NCBI GenBank assembly: GCA_963808545.1
Contig: CAWEGB010000011.1
Coordinates: forward strand, 372,001 to 436,000
Reading direction: 5' to 3'
Length of the DNA: 64,000 bases
From: JACVRW01 sp963808545
GTDB taxonomy: Bacteria; Actinomycetota; Thermoleophilia; Solirubrobacterales; Thermoleophilaceae
Within the stretch, counting starts at the first letter, position 1, and each line of letters begins with the position of its first letter. Positions 15,271-23,720 of this stretch are shown here, one piece after another. Under the pieces are notes generated by a model. It did no database searches. It was not told the origin of the DNA and saw only the letters and a list, made by a program, of their open reading frames with translations. A program made the translations under genes and the position numbers.

Positions 15271-15711
15271 GGTCCCCCCGATCTCCCCGCCCGGGTCGGC
15301 CTGCATCCCTGCAGCGCGCGCAGCCTAACAGCCGACAGCTTCAACCCCGCTGGCGATCACCTCTCCTGCGTCCAGACCTATCGCGCCGTCGTCACCAAAA
15401 ACTCAGTCCAGCTCGAGGCCGGAAAGACATTCTCAGCTCTCTCCGCAGCTGCGACACAAGCAGCGAAGATTCCAGCCCATGACGGCTGGTACGCCTGGAA
15501 ACAGACGCCAATCCCTCGCATCGGCACGCAACGCCACCCAGTGTCTACTGTCCCTTTGCGCGAAAGGCGAGAGCGCCGCCGCAGCCGTCCGAGACCGCGC
15601 TCCTCGCCGCCCCCTTCCTTGCATCTGAGCAGCCGCGATCAGGGCCGACCTGCCGCCGGCCGCGCTATCGCTATCGCCTGATAGCGCGAGTCTGCGCTGC
15701 TCAGAACGGAC

Positions 15712-15813
15712 TGCTGCTTTCCATGCAAAGCAGGAGCAGGGGGCAGTCGAAAGTACGGATGACCACCGCGAGGAGCCACGGCCCGCGCGGCTACTGCGTT
15801 TCGTCCAACTCGA
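15712..15813. repeat. 102-bp perfect direct repeat, copy 1
   Basis: Identical over 102 bases to 18209-18310, in the same orientation. It contains the perfect 20-bp palindrome CTGCTTTCCATGCAAAGCAG at 15714-15733. It lies in the 665-base gene-free interval 15271-15935, in which I find no supportable gene. A smaller palindrome CCTTTGCGCGAAAGG is at 15553-15567. Confidence 0.85.
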
Positions 15814-15935
15814 TAGCCGGTCCGTCGGCTCGGCGCTCCTGCTCTTGCCTCAACGCGATAGCGCGGTTGCGCAGCTTCAACCCTCTCGCCGCGCTATTCC
15901 TAATCGTCCAATGGAGCAGCGCGTCGGCGCGCCGC

Positions 15936-17378
15936 CTAGTCGGGCTGGATGGCCGGAGCCGGCGGGTCTGACGTCATGAAGTTCGCTCGACGGGTCGTGC
16001 CGCTTGGGCCGCGCGGGAGTCGAGCGGCTGCGGCCAGGCCGACCAGCGCAAGAGCGGCGAGCGCGACCATTGCGAGAACATAGGTTGTGTTTCCCGATGC
16101 GAGGTCGGAGACCAGGATCGTGCCGGCGATCGCGGCGCCGAACGAGGAGCCGAGGTTGGACACCGCACGCGACACGCCGGAAATCTCGCCCTGGCGCTCC
16201 TCGGGGAAGCTGGACTGAACGACATTTACCGAGGGTGTGAGCATCACCCCGAGCCCTAGGCCGATCAAGAGCAGCCCTGGCACGAAGGCGACGACTCGCG
16301 ACGAGGCCCCAACCAGGCCGAGCAAGAGCCCGATCCCGGCCACGGTCACCACGAAGCCCGCCAGGATCAACGTTCGCTGCGCGTACCTCTTGGCGAGTCG
16401 CTCGGCGGCGAGCGAGGAGGTCAGGATGCCTGCCGTCGCCGCGGTGAAGACGAGGCCCGTCTCGATCGCGTTGTACCCGCGAACCGTCTGGAGAAAGACG
16501 GCGACGACGAACGACGTGCCCATCAGAAGCAGCCACTGGAGGTTCTGAGTGACCAGGCCGAGGTTGGACATGCGGTTCCGGAACAGCCCCAGCGAGATGA
16601 GCGGCTCCTTGCCGGCCCGCTCCCGCGCGCGAATGTGGAGGAAGAACCCGAACAGGAGGGCTGCTCCGACCGCCAGGAAAACCGCCGTCAGCACGAGGTC
16701 GTTGTCGGCCAGGAGGATCCCGAACACTACGAAGAACATGCCGACCGCTGACAGGATCGCTCCGACACCGTCGAACGGGCGGGTCGGGTCCGGAGCGACC
16801 GGGTCGACGATGCGCCGGGCGAGCAAGAGGATGATCGCGATCACCCCCACCTGGAAGAGGAACGCCGCCCGCCAGCTGATCCCGGTGGTGATGACGCCCC
16901 CGATCAATGGTCCCGCCGCGGCGCCGACGCCCGCCATCCCGCTGATCACGCCGAACGCCCGGGCACGCCCCGTGACATCATCGAAGGCCATCGTCGTGAG
17001 GATGTAGACGGGAGGTATCAACAGGCACGTGCCCACACCCTCGAGCACCGAGTTGCCGAGCAGCAGCACGCCGAGACCCGGGGACACCGCGCTCAGGAGG
17101 GCGCCGCATCCGAACAGTACGAGGCCCCACATGAAGCAGCGCTTGCGGCCCCACCGGTCGGTCAACTTTCCGCCCGGGATCATGAGGATCGCCATGATCA
17201 GGAGCATCGCCGTGATCGTGGCCTGAACACCTTCCACGGTCGTGTCCAGGTCCTCCCTGATGTCGTTGATCATCACGTTCATGTTCGAGCCCGCGTAACT
17301 GCAGATGAACTGGGCCAGCGCGAGCGGGGCCAGAAACCTGCGCCGCTCGGAAGCCGACGTGGACACCCCCGCACTCAC
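15936..17378 (-). CDS. MFS drug transporter, DHA2-like
   Basis: A 480-residue major-facilitator protein with about 14 hydrophobic helices. Motif A of the first half is GGKLTDRWGRKR (residues 69-80) in the loop between helices 2 and 3; motif C-like glycines occur in GMAGVGAAAGPLIGGVI, the antiporter signature of helix 5. These point to proton-coupled export of drugs or other small toxic compounds (EmrB/QacA type). The start is GTG 17378 and the tail is a short polar segment. It is separated by about 90 bases from the SHOCT-domain gene upstream on the same strand. No adjacent regulator is visible. Confidence 0.88.
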   Translation of the reverse strand: MSAGVSTSASERRRFLAPLALAQFICSYAGSNMNVMINDIREDLDTTVEGVQATITAMLLIMAILMIPGGKLTDRWGRKRCFMWGLVLFGCGALLSAVSPGLGVLLLGNSVLEGVGTCLLIPPVYILTTMAFDDVTGRARAFGVISGMAGVGAAAGPLIGGVITTGISWRAAFLFQVGVIAIILLLARRIVDPVAPDPTRPFDGVGAILSAVGMFFVVFGILLADNDLVLTAVFLAVGAALLFGFFLHIRARERAGKEPLISLGLFRNRMSNLGLVTQNLQWLLLMGTSFVVAVFLQTVRGYNAIETGLVFTAATAGILTSSLAAERLAKRYAQRTLILAGFVVTVAGIGLLLGLVGASSRVVAFVPGLLLIGLGLGVMLTPSVNVVQSSFPEERQGEISGVSRAVSNLGSSFGAAIAGTILVSDLASGNTTYVLAMVALAALALVGLAAAARLPRGPSGTTRRANFMTSDPPAPAIQPD

Positions 17379-17466
17379 ACGCCCACCTGCTCACGGCGGG
17401 AGGAAGGCGGCCCGAGTTCCCGGGCAGAACGCGGCTGCCATCGACTGTGTTCGGTCGCGCGTCGCG

Positions 17467-17856
17467 TTAGGAGAGCGCCTTCGCCTTGAGCGCGTTGAAC
17501 TCATCCTGGGTGATCGCCCCCTGGTCGAGTAGCTGCTTGGCCTTGGCGATCTCGTCGGCGGAACCGCCTGCCGCCTCGCGCACGTACTCGTCGAACTGCT
17601 CCTTCTGGGACTGGGCCTGCTTCACGCTGCGCTCGCGCATCCCGTCGTGCTCGACGATCAGATAGATCAACACGCCGAGCCACGGCAGGAGCACTACGAA
17701 GATCACCCATAGCGCCTTGGCGAAGCCGCCGATGTCGTGGCGGCGGAACACGTCGATCAAGACGGTGATCACGATCCAGATCCAGATCACCCAGAAGAAG
17801 AAGATGATCATCGACCACAAGACATCCATGAACGGATAGTCGGCCGCTATCGGCAC
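17467..17856 (-). CDS. PLD nuclease N-terminal/SHOCT domain membrane protein
   Basis: A 129-residue protein. Two helices, MDVLWSMIIFFFWVIWIWIV and ALWVIFVVLLPWLGVLIYLI, flank a short loop (RRHDIGGFAK), the pattern of the PLD-nuclease N-terminal (PLDc_N) domain. The C-terminus, SADEIAKAKQLLDQGAITQD then EFNALKAKAL, is a SHOCT motif. The start GTG 17856 is chosen because GAGGGGAG lies 7 bases upstream and the longer frame to 17901 adds an unlikely leader. Such proteins are frequent in actinobacteria with no proven role; SHOCT is thought to mediate oligomerisation. The 660 bases upstream (17857-18515) contain no gene but hold copy 2 of the long repeat. Confidence 0.82.
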   Translation of the reverse strand: MPIAADYPFMDVLWSMIIFFFWVIWIWIVITVLIDVFRRHDIGGFAKALWVIFVVLLPWLGVLIYLIVEHDGMRERSVKQAQSQKEQFDEYVREAAGGSADEIAKAKQLLDQGAITQDEFNALKAKALS

Positions 17857-18208
17857 AGTCGCGCTCCCCTCGTCGCCAGCGAATCGAGCGCATGTATACA
17901 CGCACGGACGGTCGGTCCCCGCTCTGCTACGCCGGTCCCCGGCGTGCCTCGAACAGGTCGGCCCCTGACAGCGGGTGCCCGATACACGCCGCCCGCCAGC
18001 CAGAGGGCGTCAGGTGGTAAGAAACTTGTCGCTCTGGGTCAGCAGCCCGAAGAGGACCAGGGAAGTCGAGCCTGAGGACCGCGATCGCAGCAGCGACGCG
18101 CTCACTGCTCGTATCCTGCGAGGCGGCACTGCGGCTTCGCCCGGGCCGGCGGCGACGCTCGCTATCGCTTCCGCCTGATAGCACAAGTCGAGGTCGCGCT
18201 GAGCCGAG

Positions 18209-18310
18209 TGCTGCTTTCCATGCAAAGCAGGAGCAGGGGGCAGTCGAAAGTACGGATGACCACCGCGAGGAGCCACGGCCCGCGCGGCTACTGCGTTTCG
18301 TCCAACTCGA
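18209..18310. repeat. 102-bp perfect direct repeat, copy 2
   Basis: Identical to 15712-15813. The match to the partial copy at 14351-14409 extends leftward from here to about 18169. The palindrome at 18211-18230 is perfect. The surrounding 17857-18515 interval has no supportable gene. Confidence 0.85.
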
Positions 18311-18515
18311 CACTCTCGTCGGGGCGGGCGGACAGTTCCGCATGACTCGCGAAGCAACACCGGGTGCTGCGATCGTGCCGGCGGCAAGCGGAGGCGCTCG
18401 CAGAGCGCGCGCGAGCACGGCGTCGACGCGCGACTGGAGCTGTACGCGGCCGGCGGGCGCCTCTTCCACTTGTCGAAAGACTCGCGGCTCGGCCCTCAGC
18501 GCCGTTTGATCGGCG

Positions 18516-19670
18516 CTACCGGCCGATGACCCGGTCGAGCTGTCGTAGCCGGACGCCGACTGGGACCAGCGCCATCGCCGCGTCGCGAATCCTCGTGAGC
18601 AGTGGCGAGGAGGCGAGGGCGATGCGTGCGGCGGCGTGCGAGCCGTCGACGAGGCGGCGCGCCCGCGGAGCGCGATCCCGCTCGTAGGCGCGGAGCGCCA
18701 CGCGCGGATCCTCGGTGTCGCGCAGGGCGGCGCCGAGCGCGACCGCGTCCTCGAGCGCGCAGCATGCACCCTGGCCGAGGAAGGGGAGCATCGGATGGGC
18801 GGCGTCGCCGAGCAAGGTGACCGCGTCACGGCCCCAGGCGTCAATCGGCGTCCGGTCGAAGAGCTCGTGGCGAAGCAGGGCCTGCGGCCGCGTCGCGGCG
18901 AGCAGGCTCGGAATCGGCTCGGCCCACGAGCCGTGGCGGCCGAGCAACCCGGCGAGCCGGTCCTCACCGGCGTTCCCCGCAAGCTCGGCGCGGTGCGCGG
19001 CGTACCAGTAGACCCGCCGTCGGGACAGCGGCGCCACACCGAAGACCTCCCCGCGACCCCAGTACTCGCCGGCGGCAAGCTCGCCGCCCCAATCGTCGAC
19101 AACGGCGCGGTAGGCGACCACCCCGCTTGCACGCAGCGGACCGTCGCCGAGCAGCGCGGCTCGGGTCGCCGAGTTGATCCCGTCGGCGCCGACTATGACC
19201 TCCGCCTCGAGCCGCTCTCCCGTGGCCAGCCCGACAGCGCCGCCGGCGCCGACTTCACGCGCCTCGGCGCCGAAGCGGACCACGCCGTCTCCGGCCGCCG
19301 TCAGCAACGCCCCCTGCAGTTCGGCGCGGTGAACGAGCGCGAGCGGCGCGCCGTAGCGCTGCTCCAGGACCTCTGGCGAGATCGCCGTGATCAGCTTCCC
19401 GTCACGAGCTCGCCTGATCCCACCGTCGCCCCGAGGAACCTCGGCGGCGTCGGCGGTGGCGCCGACGCCGATCTCGCGAAGGGCGCGGGCGCCGTTGGGC
19501 CACAACGCGAGTCCGGCGCCGAGCGGCTCGAACCGTTCGGCGCGCTCGAGCACGGTTACCTCGTGGCCGTCCCGGCGCAGAATCGCGCCGGCGGCCAGGC
19601 CGCCGATCCCGGCGCCGATGATCACGACCCGTATCGGTCGCCGAGCTGCGGGGACCTGCTCTTGTTGCAT
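18516..19670 (-). CDS. FAD-dependent aromatic-type monooxygenase
   Basis: A 384-residue class A flavoprotein monooxygenase. The N-terminal dinucleotide motif is VVIIGAGIGGLAAG (residues 15-28). The middle DG motif is VIVGADGINSATR, and the GD motif is VTLLGDAAHPMLPFLGQG followed by CCALEDA. These define the p-hydroxybenzoate-hydroxylase fold: NAD(P)H and O2 are used to hydroxylate or epoxidise a small substrate. Overall pattern is closest to salicylate hydroxylase/zeaxanthin epoxidase-like members, but the substrate cannot be read. There is no signal peptide. It is a lone gene between intergenic repeats. Confidence 0.88.
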   Translation of the reverse strand: MQQEQVPAARRPIRVVIIGAGIGGLAAGAILRRDGHEVTVLERAERFEPLGAGLALWPNGARALREIGVGATADAAEVPRGDGGIRRARDGKLITAISPEVLEQRYGAPLALVHRAELQGALLTAAGDGVVRFGAEAREVGAGGAVGLATGERLEAEVIVGADGINSATRAALLGDGPLRASGVVAYRAVVDDWGGELAAGEYWGRGEVFGVAPLSRRRVYWYAAHRAELAGNAGEDRLAGLLGRHGSWAEPIPSLLAATRPQALLRHELFDRTPIDAWGRDAVTLLGDAAHPMLPFLGQGACCALEDAVALGAALRDTEDPRVALRAYERDRAPRARRLVDGSHAAARIALASSPLLTRIRDAAMALVPVGVRLRQLDRVIGR

Positions 19671-19892
19671 CTCTAAGCGTCCTTATTCGTCATCTCGCGG
19701 TTGGCGAACGCTGTCAGCATCGTGGATGCCGGGCCGCCGCGCCCGGACGGCCCCAGCCTCGCGTGAATGGAGGCCTCTCGAGCGATGCCCCACAGACGCA
19801 CGGATTGGACGAACAGCGAGCGCGATTCCCTAGCGTCGGCTCGCTATCGCAGTGCATGGGAGGCGGCCGCGTGAGCAAGCATCGAGATGCTG

Positions 19893-19912
19893 CTGCCTTT
19901 CGCGCGAGGCAG
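19893..19912. repeat. Palindromic repeat variant
   Basis: CTGCCTTTCGCGCGAGGCAG: same 20-base plan as the family at 15714, but with compensating changes in both arms (CTGCCT/AGGCAG). Paired changes suggest that the hairpin itself, not the sequence, has been preserved. It lies in the gene-free 19671-20069 interval before the SGNH relic. Confidence 0.5.
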
Positions 19913-20069
19913 AAGCGAGCACCCCCACCGCGAAAGGGCAACGAGCGCGCCCGTCCCGGCGAGCTGCAGTCATCGAGGTCAGTCATCGCCCGTCGGCGTC
20001 GCGGGTGGCGCTATGTGCGGGGATTCGGGAAGTCCATCAAACGTCCCGAACGGCTGACTACCGGTGCAG

Positions 20070-20754
20070 ATGCGAGCGAAGATCACCAAGATCTACCCGC
20101 CGCGCGGGCCCTTTCAACGCTTCGCGCTCGCGCAGGCCATGGCCGAGCCAGCCCTCTGTCGCGCCGCCGTTGCCGTGCTCGCCGCGACCCTGCTCGCGCT
20201 CCTCGCTGCGCCCTGGTCGGGACTGGCGGCCGGTCCTGATCAGGGCTGTCGCGCGAAGGCACGGCTCGCCGAGGAGTTCCCGGGTTGGGCAAGGAAGCGC
20301 CGGGCGACCGTGTTGGTCGACTCGGTCCTGCTCGGCGGTTTGCGGCAGCTGCGCTCCCGTCGCCCCTGCTGGCGGGTCGTCAAGTTCGGGCGGCCGGCGC
20401 TAATGCTGAAGGCCGCCGAGACGAGCTGCGCGCACGCGGCCAGCGGGTGGACCGGCTCGTCATCGTCGGTCTCGGCTACAACTCGCTGTGGGAGCGACAC
20501 CGTCGCCGCCATGCCTACTGGGCCGCCCGGTTCGACCGCGAGGCCAAGCGACTCCTGCGCACCCTGCACCGGCTCGGCGCCCGCCAATTCGTCTGGGTCA
20601 CGCTGCGCGGCCGACCCCAGCGACGGTGCCGCCTCACGAGGTCGGCGAGCTTGGCCAATACTCGTGGTACTTCCCGTACGCGAGCGCCGAGGCGCGGCGC
20701 CAAGCCGCCCAGCCCATCCCGGACGCCGCCCGCCCGCCCAGCCCGACCGCCTAG
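20070..20754 (+). pseudogene. N-terminal two thirds of an SGNH-type hydrolase, two frameshifts
   Basis: Three consecutive frames join into one protein. Frame 1: an N-terminal membrane helix (AVAVLAATLLALLAAPWSGL), then TVLVDSVLLGGLRQLR with the nucleophile block (V-D-S) and CWRVVKFGRPALML. After a shift near 20425: RVDRLVIVGLGYNSLWERHR (the Asn block) and LGARQFVWVTLRG. After a shift near 20625: ELGQYSWYFPYASAEARR. The family should go on to the D-x-x-H block, which is absent here but present alone at 3842-4045 on the other strand. Membrane-anchored SGNH proteins of this kind often modify cell-surface glycans; the role here is unknown. Confidence 0.6.
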
Positions 20755-20922
20755 TCACTCGAGCCCTCCCGTCGGCGCCGAGATCCCCGCACGCCCACCT
20801 ACGAACGGCGCCTCCGGCATCATTCCCGCCGGGGCGGCCATGGCGGGGAAGCGGGCATTACCTCAGTTGCGCGCGGCTACATTGCCATCGGGCGCTGCGA
20901 CCGCCTTGCGCGTGTCGCCGCT

Positions 20923-21576
20923 ATGTCACGTCCGCCGTGGCGCGAACGGGACGGGATTCGGAGCTTCGGGACCCTGGCCGCCCGGCCCTGCCCCGGCCGG
21001 GTGGAGCTGCTGGGAGCCGCGGCCGCGGCGTTCACCGGCGAGCCAGCGGTCACCGACACCGACTTCGCGCTCGACGAGCTGAGCCGGCCGCTGTTCGGAC
21101 TGGTGGCCGACGAAGACGCCGGTGTCTGCGCGGAGCGCATCGGTGAGCTGCTGGCTTGTGACCCGGGCTTCACGGCCGACGCCCGGTCTCCGCAGGGGCT
21201 GCTGCTCGATTGCGTGCTCGCCGGCAGGGTCGGGCATCCGCTGATGCTCGCGGTGGTCGCCGCCGAGCTCGGCCGGCGCGCCGGGATCCGGACCGGCGTG
21301 TTCTCCTCGCGCCTGGCCTGGTACGCGGGCGTCAGCGACGGAGAGGGGCTGTGGCTCGTGGACACGACCGATGAGGGCGATCTGGGGGCGCCCGACCAGC
21401 TGCGCCGCCACTGTCCGCACGAGCTCGCGTGGGCGATGCTGGCCGGCCTCGAGGAGCGCCATCGCGCCTGCGGGGACCCGGACGCGGCGGCGCGCGCCCG
21501 GCGCCTCCGTGCCGCGCTCCCGCGCGAGCAGGGCGGCACCGGGTTCGGCTGCCATGATGGATCGCGGCCGCCGTGA
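20923..21576 (+). CDS. SirB1/transglutaminase-like protein
   Basis: A 217-residue soluble protein. The stretch SPQGLLLDCVLAGRVGHPLM, followed by LAVVAAELGRRAGIRTGVFS and GLWLVDTTDEGDLG, follows the plan of the SirB1 transglutaminase-like domain (a Cys-containing helix, then G-x-P-L-x-L, then a late Asp). The usual His is not obvious, so catalysis is uncertain. Its stop overlaps the GTG of the next gene by four bases (GTGA at 21573), which makes translational coupling to the EthA-like monooxygenase almost certain. The start at 20923 is an ATG with no strong ribosome site. Function within the pair is unknown. Confidence 0.65.
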   Translation: MSRPPWRERDGIRSFGTLAARPCPGRVELLGAAAAAFTGEPAVTDTDFALDELSRPLFGLVADEDAGVCAERIGELLACDPGFTADARSPQGLLLDCVLAGRVGHPLMLAVVAAELGRRAGIRTGVFSSRLAWYAGVSDGEGLWLVDTTDEGDLGAPDQLRRHCPHELAWAMLAGLEERHRACGDPDAAARARRLRAALPREQGGTGFGCHDGSRPP

Positions 21577-23099
21577 CCGCTCCCCCGCCGCAAACCGCAG
21601 AGCCCGAGCACCTCGACGTGATCGTCATCGGCGCCGGCCTCTCGGGCATCGGCGCCGGCTGCCACCTGCGGCGCGACAGCCCGTCCAAGAGTTTCGCCAT
21701 CCTCGAAGCGCGTGACGCGATCGGCGGCACCTGGGACCTGTTCCGCTACCCGGGGATCCGCTCGGACTCCGACATGTTCACGCTGGGCTACTCGTTTCGG
21801 CCCTGGCGCGAGGCCAAGGCGATCGCCGACGGGCCCTCGATCCTCGACTACATCCGCGAGACCGCGCGGGACTACGACCTCGAGGGGCGCATCCGCTTCG
21901 GACACAGGGTCGTCCGCGCCGCCTGGTCCAGCGCCGACGCGCGCTGGACAGTGGAGGCCGAGCTCACCCACGACGGCGAGCCGCTGACGTTCACCTGCAG
22001 CTTCCTGCTGTCCTGCACGGGCTACTACCGCTACGACGAGGGCTACACGCCCGCGTTCGAGGGGACGGAGCGCTTCAACGGAGAGCTCGTTCACCCTCAG
22101 CACTGGCCCGAGGATCTCGACTACACGGGCAAGCGGGTGGTGGTGATCGGCAGCGGCGCCACCGCGGTGACGCTAGTTCCGGCGATGGCCGAGCGCGCCG
22201 CGCACGTGACCATGCTCCAGCGCTCGCCGAGCTACGTCGTCTCGCTGCCAGCCAGCGACCCACTCGCCGATCGCCTGCGCCGCCTGCTTCCCGCCCGCCT
22301 CGCCTACCCCATCGTGCGCTGGAAGAACGTATTGCTGATGTCGCTCACCTTCCAGCTCAGCCGCCGGGCTCCCCGCTTCATGAGAGCACTGATCCGCAAG
22401 GGCGTTGAGAAGAGCCTGCCAGCCGGCTACGCGGTGGACACGCACTTCAACCCGGTCTACGACCCGTGGGACCAGCGGATGTGCCTGGTGCCCGACGGCG
22501 ACCTGTTCAGGAGCGTGAGCAGAGGCGACGCGTCGGTGGTCACCGACCGGGTCGAGACCTTCACCGACAACGGACTGCGGCTGTCCTCGGGAGCCGAGCT
22601 CGAGGCGGACGTGGTGATCACCGCCACCGGTCTGAACCTGCTCGCCCTGGGCGGGATCGAGCTGTCGGTCGACGACAGCCCGGTGGAGCTACCGGCGACC
22701 GTCGGCTACAAGGGCATGATGTTCAGCGGAGTGCCGAACCTCGCGGTGGCGATCGGCTACACCAATGCCTCGTGGACGCTCAAGTGCGACCTCACCTGCC
22801 GCTACGTGTGCCGGCTGATCAACCACATGGACAGGCACGGCTACGTCCAGTGCACGCCCCGGGTGCCCGACGATCTCGTCACCGAGCCGTTCATCGACCT
22901 CACCTCGGGCTACGTGCTGCGCTCGATCGAGCTGTTCCCGCGGCAGGGGAAGCGAGCACCCTGGCGGCTCTACCAGAACTACCCGCGCGACGTGCTGATG
23001 CTCAGGCGCGGCGCGGTCGAGGACGGCGCGCTCGAGTTCTCCCGCCGCGGCTCAGCCGCGGTTGAGCCGCTGGCGGTCGTCGCCGGCGCCCAGGCCTGA
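21573..23099 (+). CDS. ethA: EthA-like Baeyer-Villiger flavin monooxygenase
   Basis: A 508-residue flavoprotein with strong colinear resemblance to mycobacterial EthA. Order: FAD motif GAGLSG (20-25), GGTWDLFRYPGIRSDSDM, the Baeyer-Villiger fingerprint F-x-G-x3-H-x3-W (FNGELVHPQHW, 168-178), NADPH motif VVIGSGATAVTLVP, then NPWDQR-like YDPWDQRMCLVPDGDLFR, ITATGLNL, GYTNASWTLKCDL and the closing RLYQNYPRD. It inserts oxygen into ketones or oxidises thioamides/sulfides using NADPH and O2. The GTG start overlaps the SirB1-like gene. Its 3' end overlaps the convergent YeaQ-like gene by 48 bases. No TetR (EthR) neighbour is present. Confidence 0.92.
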   Translation: MTAPPPQTAEPEHLDVIVIGAGLSGIGAGCHLRRDSPSKSFAILEARDAIGGTWDLFRYPGIRSDSDMFTLGYSFRPWREAKAIADGPSILDYIRETARDYDLEGRIRFGHRVVRAAWSSADARWTVEAELTHDGEPLTFTCSFLLSCTGYYRYDEGYTPAFEGTERFNGELVHPQHWPEDLDYTGKRVVVIGSGATAVTLVPAMAERAAHVTMLQRSPSYVVSLPASDPLADRLRRLLPARLAYPIVRWKNVLLMSLTFQLSRRAPRFMRALIRKGVEKSLPAGYAVDTHFNPVYDPWDQRMCLVPDGDLFRSVSRGDASVVTDRVETFTDNGLRLSSGAELEADVVITATGLNLLALGGIELSVDDSPVELPATVGYKGMMFSGVPNLAVAIGYTNASWTLKCDLTCRYVCRLINHMDRHGYVQCTPRVPDDLVTEPFIDLTSGYVLRSIELFPRQGKRAPWRLYQNYPRDVLMLRRGAVEDGALEFSRRGSAAVEPLAVVAGAQA

Positions 23100-23330
23100 G
23101 CGCTCCGCTACCGCGAGCAGGCCCACCGACGCGATGACGGCGACGATGAAGCCGATCACGTTGAGCTCGAAGATGTCGCCCGTGCCGATCAGGTTGGCGA
23201 TGGTGCCCCCGATCACCGAGCCCACGACCCCGAGGGCCAGCGTCCACAGGATCCCGATGTGCTGCTTGCCCGGGAGGATGAGGCGCGCCAGCAGCCCGAT
23301 GATCAATCCCGCGATGATGAAGCCGATCAT
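23052..23330 (-). CDS. GlsB/YeaQ/YmgE-type small membrane protein
   Basis: A 92-residue protein with three helices, MIGFIIAGLIIGLLARLILP, ILWTLALGVVGSVIGGTIAN and NVIGFIVAVIASVGLLAVAE. The GLLARLILPGKQ loop and the glycine-rich second helix are the hallmark of the transglycosylase-associated YeaQ family, small stress-response membrane proteins of unknown biochemistry. The last 15 residues lie over the convergent monooxygenase 3' end and may be additions after the conserved core. It is a lone gene with a 90-base upstream region. Confidence 0.85.
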   Translation of the reverse strand: MIGFIIAGLIIGLLARLILPGKQHIGILWTLALGVVGSVIGGTIANLIGTGDIFELNVIGFIVAVIASVGLLAVAERSGLGAGDDRQRLNRG

Positions 23331-23428
23331 GCGGGTAATGGTAGTGGGCGCGTGACCGGCGACGACCGGAGCGGACGCTTCACCGCCCGGTCACGCGAGC
23401 CGAAGACCGGAAACGTAGGGTGCTGCGG

Positions 23429-23720
23429 GTGACCGAGGTTCGTCGCCCGCATCGCAACGAGCTGGACGGCTCCAGCCGCCGCGCGTTCCTCGGGGGCGCC
23501 CTGACCGGCGCGGCCGCGCTGGCGCTCCGACTACCGGGCCGTGCCCCGCGTGCTGTCGCCCGCCTCGCCGGCCTTCACGCTGGCCTCGTTCGAGCTGGCC
23601 GACGGGGTGCCCGGCGCGGTGCCGCTGTCGCCGGCGGCCGGGCTGTCGGTCCCCGACGTGCCACGTCGCGCGCCCGAGCCGGCGGTGCGCCGGCAGCTCG
23701 ATCGCTACCTGAGCGAGTAG
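23429..23720 (+). pseudogene. Frameshifted Tat-signal protein remnant
   Basis: The first frame starts at GTG 23429 and gives a twin-arginine signal, SSRRAFLGGALTGAAALAL. At about 23530 the sensible reading moves to another frame (YRAVPRVLSPASPAFTLASF, later EPAVRRQLDRYLSE) and ends at TAG 23718-23720. The two parts together would be about 95 residues, a short exported protein or the fused ends of a longer one. Neither part is recognised. The end overlaps the convergent aminotransferase stop by 16 bases. A frameshift or an internal deletion is the most economical reading. Confidence 0.4.

Noticed and set aside
4031..20754. A simple 16.7-kb inversion as the sole explanation of the split SGNH gene
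   Set aside because: Undoing that inversion would separate the two ATPase parts at 3.7 and 4.5 kb, which the 8-bp repeat indicates were once adjacent. At least one further event, or fragment capture, is needed.
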